Below, piece by piece: positions 54,001-62,795 of a DNA stretch of 64,000 bases. The stretch is from Fervidobacterium gondwanense DSM 13020 (GTDB lineage: Bacteria; Thermotogota; Thermotogae; Thermotogales; Fervidobacteriaceae): contig NZ_FRDJ01000002.1 in assembly GCF_900143265.1 (NCBI RefSeq), positions 170,297 through 234,296 of the forward strand. Reading direction: 5' to 3'. The notes beneath the pieces were generated by a model. The model did not search any database, had not been told where the DNA came from, and saw only the letters and a program-made list of their open reading frames with translations. The stretch's first letter is position 1; each line of letters opens with the position of its first letter. Both the position numbers and the translations under genes were made by a program.

Positions 54001-54341
54001 AAACAAATGCGTACAACTCAATGTTAGATTTTGAAAATCAGACCAGGGTTCTCGGATTCTCTGACAACGCGAAATCTCAAATTACATCGCTTATGACGTC
54101 TATAATAACCTCCCAAAGCATGATGCTTTACGAAAGATACGCGCGATTCAAAGCACATTATGAACTGATAAAAGATGAATTATTAAGTACGATCGTGATG
54201 CTATTAGATAAGTACAAGTCAGAGGAAGAAGCGGTGATACTCAAAGATTGGGGCGAGGTATCGTTCAACATTCCAAAGTACACCAGCAAAGGTGAAGTGA
54301 TTGAATTTCTAAATAAACTTCTGGATGAGTATTCTAAATAG
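51066..54341 (+). CDS. O-antigen ligase family protein with very large C-terminal region
   Basis: 1091-residue protein. Residues 1-490 form an O-antigen ligase/polymerase membrane domain with about 12 segments, the QTRSEYLAL arginine loop, and the Wzy_C block GQGIGTYQIYSLYG then RAHNDYFQVLSETGLIGFG with the expected Arg and His. Residues about 510-610 look like a coiled coil (QTQIENYLKQLDQIESDL). The remaining 480 residues are helical, with TPR-like stretches (DYQESVYTYKQLLDMYKETY), and would lie outside the membrane. Ordinary ligases end near residue 450. GGGAGGCGGG precedes the GTG start. Together with the WecA-type enzyme it probably builds or attaches a surface glycan. Confidence 0.82.
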   Translation: MLSFFEELVLYITIPLVALFAHRQYTYEFSTPKYAILTVATLLIGLYLLWRMFKTKQIKFFASKIHFVWFAFSIVALLSTINTWKDNPYFFRQGIDIGLYLFLNVILAFYFATILNDKQKIVRFLFIFVLTGLFIAVNAILNFYMGYDIFLGQVGNPFERASIKANIGNVIFVSNYLNMLLPIALYFVISLDIGAINLKKFVGIAFVKIMSLISALLYITVIIFSQTRSEYLALIVEGILLAVAYIFYIRKRENLHEKELEKKNPSLLKKLKFLRRISVAVFVLITILLIVLYNVPSAFNNYGSFKMTDRFSAMASVSSMDERFLSWFSTIYIWQKHKILGQGIGTYQIYSLYGIADLIENNPEYNYGWNNFKRAHNDYFQVLSETGLIGFGLILVMLILLVIYVVKNTQKIDEQDDITLFSMLVLSGVVFAFQSVFSFPGHLLPNALLATFVLSVGLGKYFNKVDGKEYKLHGVKAVALGLVLVGTIGASTYLRWNHFISEVYFRNGNVAFQTMTMLRDQQTQIENYLKQLDQIESDLNSFSGQFVGLSEENWHGQKQAEARRLGIAYDRLKAENERQQTIQNIRSQINANRNQLLAQKQGIPNEIMKQYQEAKENLLKSVKLNHTYGKSFFYLAALAADPIRIEELKQRLKQDPQSVLNQEADEYHKLLPERFKTRYFAVLNDYLKANPDFVDKFDLATTQALVDSAGIYELSLLTFTERNTFKTLAVRYNSLYRVTEMLLDNIKGADLEQKIGGLLSIFFNKFDTWTRRTLYIMPGGWNRFPDWKNIDIELATSGGQDIYRFFANMTVTLKDPINYDARRLLVDMANLEIKTCKYMESKGVWGVPDGVLDHLHALAREYQLISDYQESVYTYKQLLDMYKETYEYISKKLSDEDSWKSTFEQLVEQSKQSLDKILEDDEKGSLSNSLTPIFVDKINRLHEQLIQTDFKAVEKDFVDQLSRLPASIWPQVSKKSVWKTNAYNSMLDFENQTRVLGFSDNAKSQITSLMTSIITSQSMMLYERYARFKAHYELIKDELLSTIVMLLDKYKSEEEAVILKDWGEVSFNIPKYTSKGEVIEFLNKLLDEYSK

Positions 54342-54361
54342 TTAAGTTTTAAAACAAATGA

Positions 54362-54397
54362 AACGAGGTGGATTAACCACCTCGTTATTTTTTTCGC
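54362..54397 (+). terminator. terminator between convergent genes
   Basis: AACGAGGTGG (54362-54371) and CCACCTCGTT (54377-54386) form a perfect 10-bp stem, followed by ATTTTTTTTC. It overlaps the stop codon of the esterase gene on the other strand. Confidence 0.9.
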
Positions 54398-55140
54398 TGT
54401 TCAAAAAGCCAATCTATCATTTCTTTGTTTCGATATGTCGGAACCCAAGATGCGTGTGGAGGTAATCCAAGTGAACTCATATATCCTTTCGGGTACTCTG
54501 TGTACTTCACAGGTGCACCGAGTCTTTCTAATTCACGAACTAAATCTCTTGTAAAATGTATAGGAACAACATCGTCATCCTCTGCATGAAAAAACCAAAT
54601 TGGAATTTTCGCTATTTTGTAAGCCTTCTGTACATTTCCCCCACCACAGACTACAACACTAGCTGCGAATCTATCAGGACACATTGTCATTAATGCTATG
54701 CTTCCGAATCCCCCCATAGAAAGACCGGTAATGTATATTCTGGAAACATCAATTGGATAATTATCAACAAGTTTCTCTATTATAACGTTTACTGTCGCAA
54801 GCAACGCGTTCGGCTCTAAATACTCTGATGAACCGACAGTCCTAAACGACGTGCCCCAATATGAATCTTCAGGACATTGAGGTGCAAGAACGAAGCATGG
54901 GTGTTTTGCCTGAACTTCATCACTTGCCCAAACTGTTGCTCCTTCATTTGCGGTGATTTGCTTAATATTGTCAGTCCCTCGTTCACCCGCTCCGTGGAGA
55001 AAGACAACCAGTGGGAAGTTCTGATTCTCCACGTTACCTCGTCTATAAGCTCTTGGAATGTAAAGACGATAAGGCAGTCGTAATTCGTAGTCCTTATAAA
55101 CAAATGGTTCAAACTCTTTGAGATAGTCCTCCTTATCCAT
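54385..55140 (-). CDS. alpha/beta-fold esterase (prolyl-oligopeptidase/feruloyl-esterase-like)
   Basis: 251-residue alpha/beta hydrolase. The oxyanion segment is VVFLHGAGERGTDN, the nucleophile Ser141 lies in GLSMGG, the acid is in HAEDDDVVP (about residue 190) and the histidine is His229 in PHASW. This layout is that of polysaccharide-linked esterases and PHB-depolymerase-like enzymes. No signal peptide is visible, so it is probably cytoplasmic. GGAGGTGATAATACT precedes the ATG. The substrate is unknown, though a short carbohydrate ester is plausible. Confidence 0.83.
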   Translation of the reverse strand: MDKEDYLKEFEPFVYKDYELRLPYRLYIPRAYRRGNVENQNFPLVVFLHGAGERGTDNIKQITANEGATVWASDEVQAKHPCFVLAPQCPEDSYWGTSFRTVGSSEYLEPNALLATVNVIIEKLVDNYPIDVSRIYITGLSMGGFGSIALMTMCPDRFAASVVVCGGGNVQKAYKIAKIPIWFFHAEDDDVVPIHFTRDLVRELERLGAPVKYTEYPKGYMSSLGLPPHASWVPTYRNKEMIDWLFEQRKK

Positions 55141-55208
55141 AGTATTATCACCTCCGACAAAAATTATACACTAAAATTGTGTACCGCAAAAATTTCAGAT
55201 AAAAGTTA

Positions 55209-55214
55209 TATAAT
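55209..55214 (+). promoter_or_regulatory. -10 box of the PIG-L gene
   Basis: TATAAT 35 bases before the ATG at 55249. No clear -35. Confidence 0.5.
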
Positions 55215-55248
55215 AGATTTGCAGTAGGCAGAAAAGAGGTGAAAAAAG

Positions 55249-55899
55249 ATGTTTGAGATTTTCAATAATTATCTCTTCATAGGCGCACATCCTGACGATA
55301 TTGAAATCTGGGCAGGAGGGTTTGTTCTAAGAATATTGAGAGAAAACAAAGGTGCAAAAGTACATTGCGTTGTTTTGACAGATGGCTCGGCAGGTTACGG
55401 AACAGTTGAAGAACGTAAGCAAGAAAGCTTAAACGCTGCGGAAATGTTGGGGGTAGAAACATACGAAAGGCTTGGGCTAAAAGACGGCTCACTTTGTATG
55501 TATCAAGACCTGCCAAAGATAATTGCGAATCTTATTCGAAAGTACAAACCCGATATGCTTGTCACTCACCCAAGGACGGACAGACATCCAGACCATTCAA
55601 CAATTGGAGAAACGGTAGAGAAGTCACTTTTTATGGCAATGACATCACCAGAGTTCTTGGAGTATGAACCTCACGTATGTAAAAATGTTCTCTTCTTTGT
55701 ATCTGACCCTTTCCAAATGCCGTCAAGAAGGTTGTATATAGACATTTCTGAAGTTTTCGAAGAAAAGTACAAGATTATTCAACGCTTCAAGACACAAGTT
55801 GACGTACTGCTGCCATATATTGAATTAAATAAATTCTACGGAAGGCAGTCAGGGCTGTTAGCTGTGGAAATATTCGAACCAGTTAGTATCGTTATTTGA
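55249..55899 (+). CDS. PIG-L family (LmbE-like) deacetylase
   Basis: 216-residue zinc-dependent N-deacetylase. The metal motif AHPDDIEIW is near the N-terminus and the second block, HPRTDRHPDHSTIGE, supplies the remaining His/Asp residues. Family members remove acetyl groups from GlcNAc-containing compounds. GAGGTG precedes the ATG. It lies 38 bases before two envelope-protein genes and might act on a surface or cofactor sugar; the actual substrate is unknown. Confidence 0.87.
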   Translation: MFEIFNNYLFIGAHPDDIEIWAGGFVLRILRENKGAKVHCVVLTDGSAGYGTVEERKQESLNAAEMLGVETYERLGLKDGSLCMYQDLPKIIANLIRKYKPDMLVTHPRTDRHPDHSTIGETVEKSLFMAMTSPEFLEYEPHVCKNVLFFVSDPFQMPSRRLYIDISEVFEEKYKIIQRFKTQVDVLLPYIELNKFYGRQSGLLAVEIFEPVSIVI

Positions 55900-55937
55900 A
55901 CATAATTACGCAAGAGAATTGGAAAGGGTGTTTAAGC

Positions 55938-57317
55938 ATGAAAAATAAACTTGTAAGACCGGTAATGTATATCTGTTTATTAATTATGATGTCGGTAATA
56001 TCTTTCTCTGCAAAACCTGTTATTGATGTTTCGGTTACAGTCTTTGGCGATGAAGCGATTATGAAAATTGCACAAGGAATCATTTTTTCTGAGGTGCTTG
56101 ATACAAACAAATTCAAGATAACATTGAAGGAAGCTTTAAAAACTCTTGCTGAAGAACTTCGACTCCAAGATTTGCTGTCGACAGAGAATGTTGTACTTTC
56201 GAAGGAGGAGAAAATTGAAGGAAAGCTCGAAATTGTACTTTCGATAAAAGATGCTGGCTACAAGAAGAAATACGAAGAGTATATAATCAACAATATATCT
56301 GGTGATTACATATACTATTCTGGAAAATACGTCAGTGTAATTCCCGGAGAACGATACAAATATGACTATGAAAAGAAAACCTACATACGTAGCGAAGAAG
56401 GTTCATATGTAAAAGGTACCAACGGTGAATTTTATCCATATTTTGGAAACTTTTATTCAAGAGAACCACACGAGGAAATTGATTACTATATATCCTATTC
56501 AGTAAGTTTAAAACTTACTTATAGATTCTTTGAAGAAAGCTATGATATCTCAGATAACTTTGTTGATAATGCTATGGTCTCCGTTGTAAAGTACTTATAC
56601 GATCCATACAACAAGAGATTGATAAGGAATGAATCGCCAGTAAGTGAGGTTTATGAAGTTTTATCTTCTCATATTAGCAGTGCTATATATCAAAGGATTA
56701 TGAGCTCCAGGAAATTAAAGGGCGAAGTTGAAAATGTCAAGTTCCCAAGAGTTATTGTCAACATAGGTTCTCAGGATGGCGTAAAGAACGGTATGATTCT
56801 CGGGGTTAATGATGGTAAAAAATACATAGCAGAATTAAGAGTAATGAGAGTTGGTGGAGATTACAGCGAGTGCGAAATAAATTACTTAAGAAAGGGCTCA
56901 GAAATTCTTGCAGGAATGTATGTGTTTGAAAAGTATTCGGACTTTGTTCTTCCATTTGGAGTTAGCATGTTTTATATTTACAATTCATCTGGTGAGCATT
57001 TTGCCGAATTTTCACTGATTGGAAAATCACTGAACATCCATAGAGAAACCGTCGCAACCTTTGATTTTGGGATGCGATATTCATTTGTTGAAGAAAGATT
57101 GAAAAGCTTAGTCTTTAGCTTTTCAAAGAATCTACTTTTCGAACCTGTTAAACTGAAGTTATTGAGTTCGATAATTTTCGACTATGATTTGGAAGATGAA
57201 ATATTCCAACCCGTATCAAAAATAGGTTTAGAAACGCAAATAGGGATGCTTGCGGTGAAATTTCTAACCGATTTTACATTTTCAAGTTATGAGATAGGCG
57301 GTGGTATTTCATGGTGA
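55938..57317 (+). CDS. exported envelope protein, probable C-terminal barrel (first of pair)
   Basis: 459-residue exported protein. A signal peptide (MYICLLIMMSVISFSAKP) is followed by an alpha/beta region, a tyrosine-rich unit at about residues 121-175 (GDYIYYSGKYVSV, RYKYDYEKKTYI, GSYVKG), then a segment RVIVNIGSQDGVKNGMILGV that resembles the C-terminal fold of FlgT-like proteins, and a final 130 residues of beta character ending in Trp. No family that I can name. The ATG at 55938 has AAAGGGTG upstream. It overlaps the next gene by seven bases. A C-terminal aromatic and a signal peptide suggest the outer envelope. Confidence 0.65.
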   Translation: MKNKLVRPVMYICLLIMMSVISFSAKPVIDVSVTVFGDEAIMKIAQGIIFSEVLDTNKFKITLKEALKTLAEELRLQDLLSTENVVLSKEEKIEGKLEIVLSIKDAGYKKKYEEYIINNISGDYIYYSGKYVSVIPGERYKYDYEKKTYIRSEEGSYVKGTNGEFYPYFGNFYSREPHEEIDYYISYSVSLKLTYRFFEESYDISDNFVDNAMVSVVKYLYDPYNKRLIRNESPVSEVYEVLSSHISSAIYQRIMSSRKLKGEVENVKFPRVIVNIGSQDGVKNGMILGVNDGKKYIAELRVMRVGGDYSECEINYLRKGSEILAGMYVFEKYSDFVLPFGVSMFYIYNSSGEHFAEFSLIGKSLNIHRETVATFDFGMRYSFVEERLKSLVFSFSKNLLFEPVKLKLLSSIIFDYDLEDEIFQPVSKIGLETQIGMLAVKFLTDFTFSSYEIGGGISW

Positions 57318-59335
57318 TCAAGAAGAAAATACTGTGTTTACTTACATTATTGTATGTCCTTCTGAGTAACGTAATTTTGTTAGGCTCGATAAGTATAGAG
57401 ATACGCATCAAAGTATATCTCGATAGCAAAATCTCACCGGTATACGAAAATGTGAGTCTCCTGGATTCGTTTGCTGAAGCTTTTGCGGATGCAAAAGAAG
57501 GGAATGCAAGGATTGTTCACGTTCTTAACGTTTCAAAGGAGACGTTTTCTTACAAAGTCAACGAATTCGTGCCCGACGAAAACGGAACGTATATTGCTTA
57601 CAAAGGAAGCTACTATCAGACTAACGATAGGAGAAGGTACTCGTATGACTCAAAAAACAAGAGGTACGTTCCTGATAAGAACGGAAGTTATATCTACTTA
57701 ACCGATTATCCTTGGGCAAGGAAAGACGAGGATAGGTACATATGGTATGGTCTTGGCTCTTTTTATTCGAAAAAAAGCTACACAGTTACAAAGGAAAAGT
57801 ACTTTATTGCAGGTGTTGTTACCGATATAGACCTCAGCACTTTCTTCGTGAAGTCTATAACACCGGTCTTCTCGTCCGGAGATACACTTCTTAGTGCCAT
57901 CAAGAATGCTTCTAAGTATTATTTAAGTATTGTGAATGAATACAGTCCAGATAAAATAGACGTTGCGCTTGTTTTTGAAAAATCTTTTAATCCAATTCTT
58001 AGAGCAAAGATCTTAGCGAAATTCCAAGAGGATACTCGTTACAATATATACGATAGGTTGTATCTCAAAGAGCTGATGGATATAATCCGCACAACAGAGT
58101 TGTTCGGTGGAGAAAATATCGAGCTGAAATACAAACCACCCAAATTCATACTAAGCTTTGAAAACTACTTCGATAAGGTGGATAGATACAAAGAGGAAAA
58201 GTATTACTTTTTCTCAAACGATGTGAATGGTGCATATATAAACAAATCGGGCTTTCCGGTTCGTGTAGAGGTTGGGAATTACTACAGATATGACTCATCT
58301 CAAAAGAAGTATGTGCTTGATAGAGAAAAGGGAAATTACATTAAGTACTACAAAGGACCTTGGGAGAAAGATGAATACATAAGCACCTCATCATTCTATG
58401 ATTACATCTTTTATCAAACTGATAATGTTTACAATTTCTACAGCTTCTCGGTGAAAGCTATTTCCACAGAATCAGCCGAAGTTGTTGGTGGGAAGTTCTT
58501 CAGCGATAGTGTGCATACAACGTTGAAAAACCCGGTAGACCGCTTTTTATCTGAAAGAGTTCAATCAGCAACAGAAAATCTTTGGGAGAGTTATACATCA
58601 ATAGCGGCAAATGTTCAGAAATTTTTCCAGAGTGTTTTTCCGTTGACTACTGCTGTAAGAGAAGTTAACAACCTCGATGTTCAATTATTGAGTGGGAAGA
58701 ACATAGGAATTAAGCCCAACTACGTTTTTGCAGGTATTGAAAATGGCTACACGACCGGATTCATGCGCATAACAAATGTTGGTGATTTGAAATCCAGCGC
58801 GAAGATCTTTTACATAGTTCCGGGTGAAAGTGTTAAGCCTAATACCTTCGCAATTGAGACAAAACAATACCCTGTTTCATTGAATCTCAGGGCAAGTTAT
58901 TTTATCGATGACGAGAGTTTCGGTATAAGAACGGGTTATGCACATGCTGATATATATGGCAATTATAACTGGTCATTAACATTTGGTATTTTGTTCCCAT
59001 ACAAAAACTTTTCTTCAACAAGCATCGATACGGAAATTCCAATGAGAATTGAGTATTCAAAATTCTTAGGACTCCAGAATTTTGAGTTTAATTTTGGTGG
59101 GTACTTTACGGTTTTGAATTCAACATCCAACAGCTCAACTCAACTTCAAGATTTCGGTATATTCAGCGGATTTACACTCTCTACGTATTCAAGGAATTCC
59201 GCCCTATCTTTTGGTGGCAGTAGTTTTTACACGCAATTACTAATTAAAATTCCACTCGGCAATGTTGGAAATTTAGAAACGATATTCACTTCCAACAATT
59301 TTAACTTAGTAATTGGCATAGATACTCTGTTTTAA
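57311..59335 (+). CDS. exported envelope protein, probable C-terminal barrel (second of pair)
   Basis: 674-residue exported protein related to its upstream neighbour. Signal-like start ILCLLTLLYVLLSNVILLG. The tyrosine-rich unit occurs twice, at about residues 90-151 (GTYIAYKGSYYQ, RYSYDSKNKRYVPDKNGSYI) and 305-366 (GAYINKSG, YYRYDSSQKKYVLDREKGNY). The last 200 residues alternate like beta strands (FGIRTGYAHADIYGNYNWSL) and end in Phe, as outer-membrane barrels do. It starts inside the last codons of the preceding gene, and its stop overlaps the convergent aminotransferase gene. Probably the two proteins work together at the cell surface; the function is unknown. Confidence 0.65.
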   Translation: MVIKKKILCLLTLLYVLLSNVILLGSISIEIRIKVYLDSKISPVYENVSLLDSFAEAFADAKEGNARIVHVLNVSKETFSYKVNEFVPDENGTYIAYKGSYYQTNDRRRYSYDSKNKRYVPDKNGSYIYLTDYPWARKDEDRYIWYGLGSFYSKKSYTVTKEKYFIAGVVTDIDLSTFFVKSITPVFSSGDTLLSAIKNASKYYLSIVNEYSPDKIDVALVFEKSFNPILRAKILAKFQEDTRYNIYDRLYLKELMDIIRTTELFGGENIELKYKPPKFILSFENYFDKVDRYKEEKYYFFSNDVNGAYINKSGFPVRVEVGNYYRYDSSQKKYVLDREKGNYIKYYKGPWEKDEYISTSSFYDYIFYQTDNVYNFYSFSVKAISTESAEVVGGKFFSDSVHTTLKNPVDRFLSERVQSATENLWESYTSIAANVQKFFQSVFPLTTAVREVNNLDVQLLSGKNIGIKPNYVFAGIENGYTTGFMRITNVGDLKSSAKIFYIVPGESVKPNTFAIETKQYPVSLNLRASYFIDDESFGIRTGYAHADIYGNYNWSLTFGILFPYKNFSSTSIDTEIPMRIEYSKFLGLQNFEFNFGGYFTVLNSTSNSSTQLQDFGIFSGFTLSTYSRNSALSFGGSSFYTQLLIKIPLGNVGNLETIFTSNNFNLVIGIDTLF

Positions 59336-60912
59336 AACATTCTTTTTTCCATTTTCACGTGCTGTATTCCGGCTTCGATGAATATGTCACTTATTGCCTC
59401 ATAGCCAAGTTTTCCATAAAAATCACGTACCTCAAGCTGTGCATTTAAAACAATCAGCTTGGGGTTCGTTGTTTTAATGTATTCTTCAATAGCTTCCATT
59501 ATCTTTTTACCGTATCCCATACCTCTGTATTCTTCCAATACCGCAACTCGTTCCACTTTCCAATGTGTTCCGATATCTCTGATTCTTGCCGTTCCTACAT
59601 AGTTTGAAAAATGCTTACACAAGAAATGAACTGCTTCTGTATCTTTTCCATCCTGCTCGAGCTTCTCATCGATGTTCTGTCCTTTAACGAACACATCATA
59701 CCTTATCTTTTTGCATATTTCATATCTTTCGTCTTGAAAGTCAAAATGTTCTATTATGAGTGCCTTTTCGTACGCTTCTTTCAACCGTCTCAGTATTTCT
59801 TCAAGCAATGCCCTTGGACATGCGAAATTGAGACGCACTGCTTGAGGATCTCCAAACTCCTGACCATCGTTGAGATAAACACGTGCATGTTCGAGAAAGT
59901 ATTTCTGCGGGTTTCCAAGTTTTAACTTACTGCAATCTATCCACATTAAATAAGTGCCTTCTGGTAGCGTTGGTCTTGTTAAAGGCATATTTCTGGTTAT
60001 AAACCCATATGCAAAATCTCTATTCGATTTTAGGTACTCAACTAGCTGGTCCACCCAATCTTCGGATTTGTAGGCAGCTTTCAAAGCTTCAAGGCTTAAA
60101 ACATTGCCTGTGAGCAACTCTAAAGATTCAAGGTAGTTCTTATACAACACTCTCAATGTTCTATTTGGAATTATTCCATATGAATTTGTCAGACCTGCGA
60201 TATTAAAAGTCTTCCCAGGTGAGTTCAAGATCACAACATTCTCAGTGCCAATTTTAAGCATCGTTGTGAATTGATTTGGCTTATAGATTATGTCCGCATG
60301 AATTTCATCTGAGATAATAACAAGTTCATGTTTTAGAGCTACGTCATACAACTTTCTAAGCTCTTCCTCACTCCAAACCCGCCCTACAGGATTGTGTGGA
60401 TTTGAGATAATAATCATCTTAGTTCTGCTATCTATCAATTTTTCCAAACTATCATAATCCATATGCCATTTTCCATCTTTGTTAACCAATCTATTCTCAA
60501 CGAGCTGTCTGCCGTTGTTGAGCACTACCCTGAAAAATGGTGGGTAGACGGGAGGCTGGATTATGACCTTATCACCTGGTTGTGTCAGAGAATTTATCAA
60601 AAACGAAAGCATTGGAACTACCCCTGGTCCGTTAACTATCCATTCTTTCTCTACACATGCATCGTACCTTTTTCCGTACCACTGTATTATTGCGTTATAA
60701 TAATCAGCTGATCTAAATGTGTAACCGAAGATTCCATGTTCAATTCTCCGCTTGAGCTGGTCAACAACGGTCTGTGGTGATTTAAAGTCCATATCAGCAA
60801 CCCATGCAGGAATCACGTCATCACCATAGTTATTTAATATCATATCCCACTTGAATGAATCCGTATTTCTTCGCTCAACATATTCGTCAAAGTTGTAAGG
60901 ATTTCCAAACAT
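59332..60912 (-). CDS. PatB/MalY-type aminotransferase fused to a GNAT acetyltransferase
   Basis: 526-residue fusion. Residues 1-385 form a class I/II PLP enzyme of the PatB/MalY (cystathionine beta-lyase) type: WVADMDFKSP at the start, SNPHNPVGRVW, SDEIHADII and the PLP lysine in SPGKTFNIAGL. Residues about 390-526 form a GNAT domain with VERVAVLEEYRGMGYGKKIM, the acetyl-CoA loop, and a late YGKLGYEAI. There is no stop or frame change between them. PatB enzymes cleave C-S bonds in cystathionine or related thioethers. The ATG at 60910-60912 follows GGAGG. The acetyltransferase part may act on the amino-acid substrate or product. Confidence 0.88.
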   Translation of the reverse strand: MFGNPYNFDEYVERRNTDSFKWDMILNNYGDDVIPAWVADMDFKSPQTVVDQLKRRIEHGIFGYTFRSADYYNAIIQWYGKRYDACVEKEWIVNGPGVVPMLSFLINSLTQPGDKVIIQPPVYPPFFRVVLNNGRQLVENRLVNKDGKWHMDYDSLEKLIDSRTKMIIISNPHNPVGRVWSEEELRKLYDVALKHELVIISDEIHADIIYKPNQFTTMLKIGTENVVILNSPGKTFNIAGLTNSYGIIPNRTLRVLYKNYLESLELLTGNVLSLEALKAAYKSEDWVDQLVEYLKSNRDFAYGFITRNMPLTRPTLPEGTYLMWIDCSKLKLGNPQKYFLEHARVYLNDGQEFGDPQAVRLNFACPRALLEEILRRLKEAYEKALIIEHFDFQDERYEICKKIRYDVFVKGQNIDEKLEQDGKDTEAVHFLCKHFSNYVGTARIRDIGTHWKVERVAVLEEYRGMGYGKKIMEAIEEYIKTTNPKLIVLNAQLEVRDFYGKLGYEAISDIFIEAGIQHVKMEKRMF

Positions 60913-60970
60913 CGAACATTGCCTCCTTGTAGTTATCTTGCTCTCATAATTGATTATATAACACAACTAT

Positions 60971-61005
60971 CAAAAAGCGAAATGCCCCTTTCAAGGGGCA
61001 TTTCG
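60971..61005 (-). terminator. terminator after guaA
   Basis: CGAAATGCCCCTT and AAGGGGCATTTCG (60978-60990 and 60993-61005) form a 13-bp perfect stem; on the minus strand it is followed by CTTTTTG. It is 38 bases past the guaA stop. Confidence 0.92.
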
Positions 61006-61042
61006 TTCAAGTAATCGAAAAGCTGTTTTATTTTTGAAATCT

Positions 61043-62620
61043 TTATTCCCATTCAATCGTTGCAGGTGGTTTTGATGTTATATCGTACACTACCCTGTTT
61101 ACTCCTTTAACCTCGTTAACAATCCTTTTTGCCACATGATTCAAGAATTCGTATGGTAACTTTGCCCAGTCGGCGGTCATTCCATCTTCACTTGTCACTG
61201 CTCTGAGTGCGATCACATTTTCGTATGTTCTATAATCTCCCATAACTCCAACAGTCTTGACTGGAAGCAGAACAGCAAATGCTTGCCAAACTTTGTTATA
61301 CAATTCCCATTTCTTCAGCTCTTCGATAAATATTGCGTCTGCTTCTTGCAAAATTTTCACTGAATCTCTCGTGACAGGTCCGATAATTCTAACAGCCAGA
61401 CCGGGTCCTGGGAAAGGATGTCTGTTTAGTATATTCTCGGGTAAACCGATTTCTTTTCCAATCATTCTTACTTCGTCTTTAAACAAATATCTTAAAGGCT
61501 CTACTATTGTGAATGGAAGTTTTTCTGGAAGTCCTCCAACATTGTGGTGAGTCTTTATTTTAGCTCCAGCTTTTCGTTCGGCAACCTTGCTTTCTATTAC
61601 ATCGGGATAGAGCGTTCCTTGAGCCAGATATTTAATATCACCGTGTTCTTCTTTCAATCTCATAGCTTCCTCGTAGAAGACATCGATAAATGTATGTCCT
61701 ATTCTCTTTCGCTTCTCCTCAGGATCTTCTATCCCATCGAGAACAGAATAAAAACGTTCAGAGGCATCAACGTAATGTATTTTAATCCCAAGTCCTTCAA
61801 ATTGTTTAAGAACTTCTTGTGCTTCGTTTTTTCTCAGCAATCCTGTATCGACAAATATAGGTATTAACTTATCAGGAACTGCTTTGTGGAGCAAGAGCGC
61901 TACAACGGAAGAATCGACTCCACCAGACAAACCAAGGATCACTTTTCCATCTATTTTCCTTCTTAAATCTTCAATTATCTCCTGTGCGACGTTTTTCATA
62001 GCCCAGTTTGGAGATAAATTAGCGACTTCTGATAGGAAATTCTTTAGAATCTCTTTTCCGAATTGAGTGTGAACTACCTCAGGATGAAATTGGACACCGT
62101 AGAACCTGTTATCAACACTTCTAATTGCGGCATAAGGCGAATTTTCGCTTTCGGCGATTACTTCGAAACCGTTGGGCAAAACTTCGACTCTATCGGAATG
62201 GCTCATCCAGACGGTGAACTTTTCAGGTAGATTTTTGAGGATTCCTACTTGTTTGAGGACTTTTAGTTCAGCAGGTCCAAATTCTCGATGCGAGGATTTT
62301 TCAACCTTCCCGCCAAGTTGGTGAACTATGGCTTGGAGTCCGTAACATATTCCCAAGACGGGTAAGTTGCTTTCAAAAACGTACTCAGGAATTTTCGGAG
62401 CATTTTCGTCGTAAATACTCGATGGTCCACCAGAGAGGATAAAAGCAACTGGATTAAGTTTTTCAACATTTTCCTTTGGCTCGTCATATGGGACCAATTC
62501 TCCGTAGGACCCAAGCTCTCTTACTCTTCTTAAGATAAGCTGTGTATACTGAGAACCGAAATCAAGCACCACAACTGTTTTGTGTTCCTTTCCTGCACCT
62601 GATATCTCGAGTTTTTTCAT
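61043..62620 (-). CDS. guaA: GMP synthase (glutamine-hydrolysing)
   Basis: 525-residue GMP synthetase, which aminates XMP to GMP. The N-terminal glutamine amidotransferase has LGICYGLQ with the catalytic Cys and GVQFHPEV with His and Glu. The synthetase domain has the PP-loop [11 protein letters not shown], and the C-terminal dimerisation domain ends [16 protein letters not shown]. The ATG at 62618-62620 lies after GGGGGGAG; a longer frame exists but crosses that site. Single gene with its own terminator. Confidence 0.97.
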   Translation of the reverse strand: MKKLEISGAGKEHKTVVVLDFGSQYTQLILRRVRELGSYGELVPYDEPKENVEKLNPVAFILSGGPSSIYDENAPKIPEYVFESNLPVLGICYGLQAIVHQLGGKVEKSSHREFGPAELKVLKQVGILKNLPEKFTVWMSHSDRVEVLPNGFEVIAESENSPYAAIRSVDNRFYGVQFHPEVVHTQFGKEILKNFLSEVANLSPNWAMKNVAQEIIEDLRRKIDGKVILGLSGGVDSSVVALLLHKAVPDKLIPIFVDTGLLRKNEAQEVLKQFEGLGIKIHYVDASERFYSVLDGIEDPEEKRKRIGHTFIDVFYEEAMRLKEEHGDIKYLAQGTLYPDVIESKVAERKAGAKIKTHHNVGGLPEKLPFTIVEPLRYLFKDEVRMIGKEIGLPENILNRHPFPGPGLAVRIIGPVTRDSVKILQEADAIFIEELKKWELYNKVWQAFAVLLPVKTVGVMGDYRTYENVIALRAVTSEDGMTADWAKLPYEFLNHVAKRIVNEVKGVNRVVYDITSKPPATIEWE

Positions 62621-62795
62621 ATTCTTCTCCCCCCACGGTAGTATTCTATTAGTATATTTAAAAACTACCATATCAAAGAAAGTATTTCAAGAAATCTTAC
62701 ATTACATTTCCTTTTCAGATAAAAATATTGCTACGGTATAGGGTTGAACCACTGTCAATATTTAAACTGTGGACTTTGTGTTTTTCCCAATTCGT

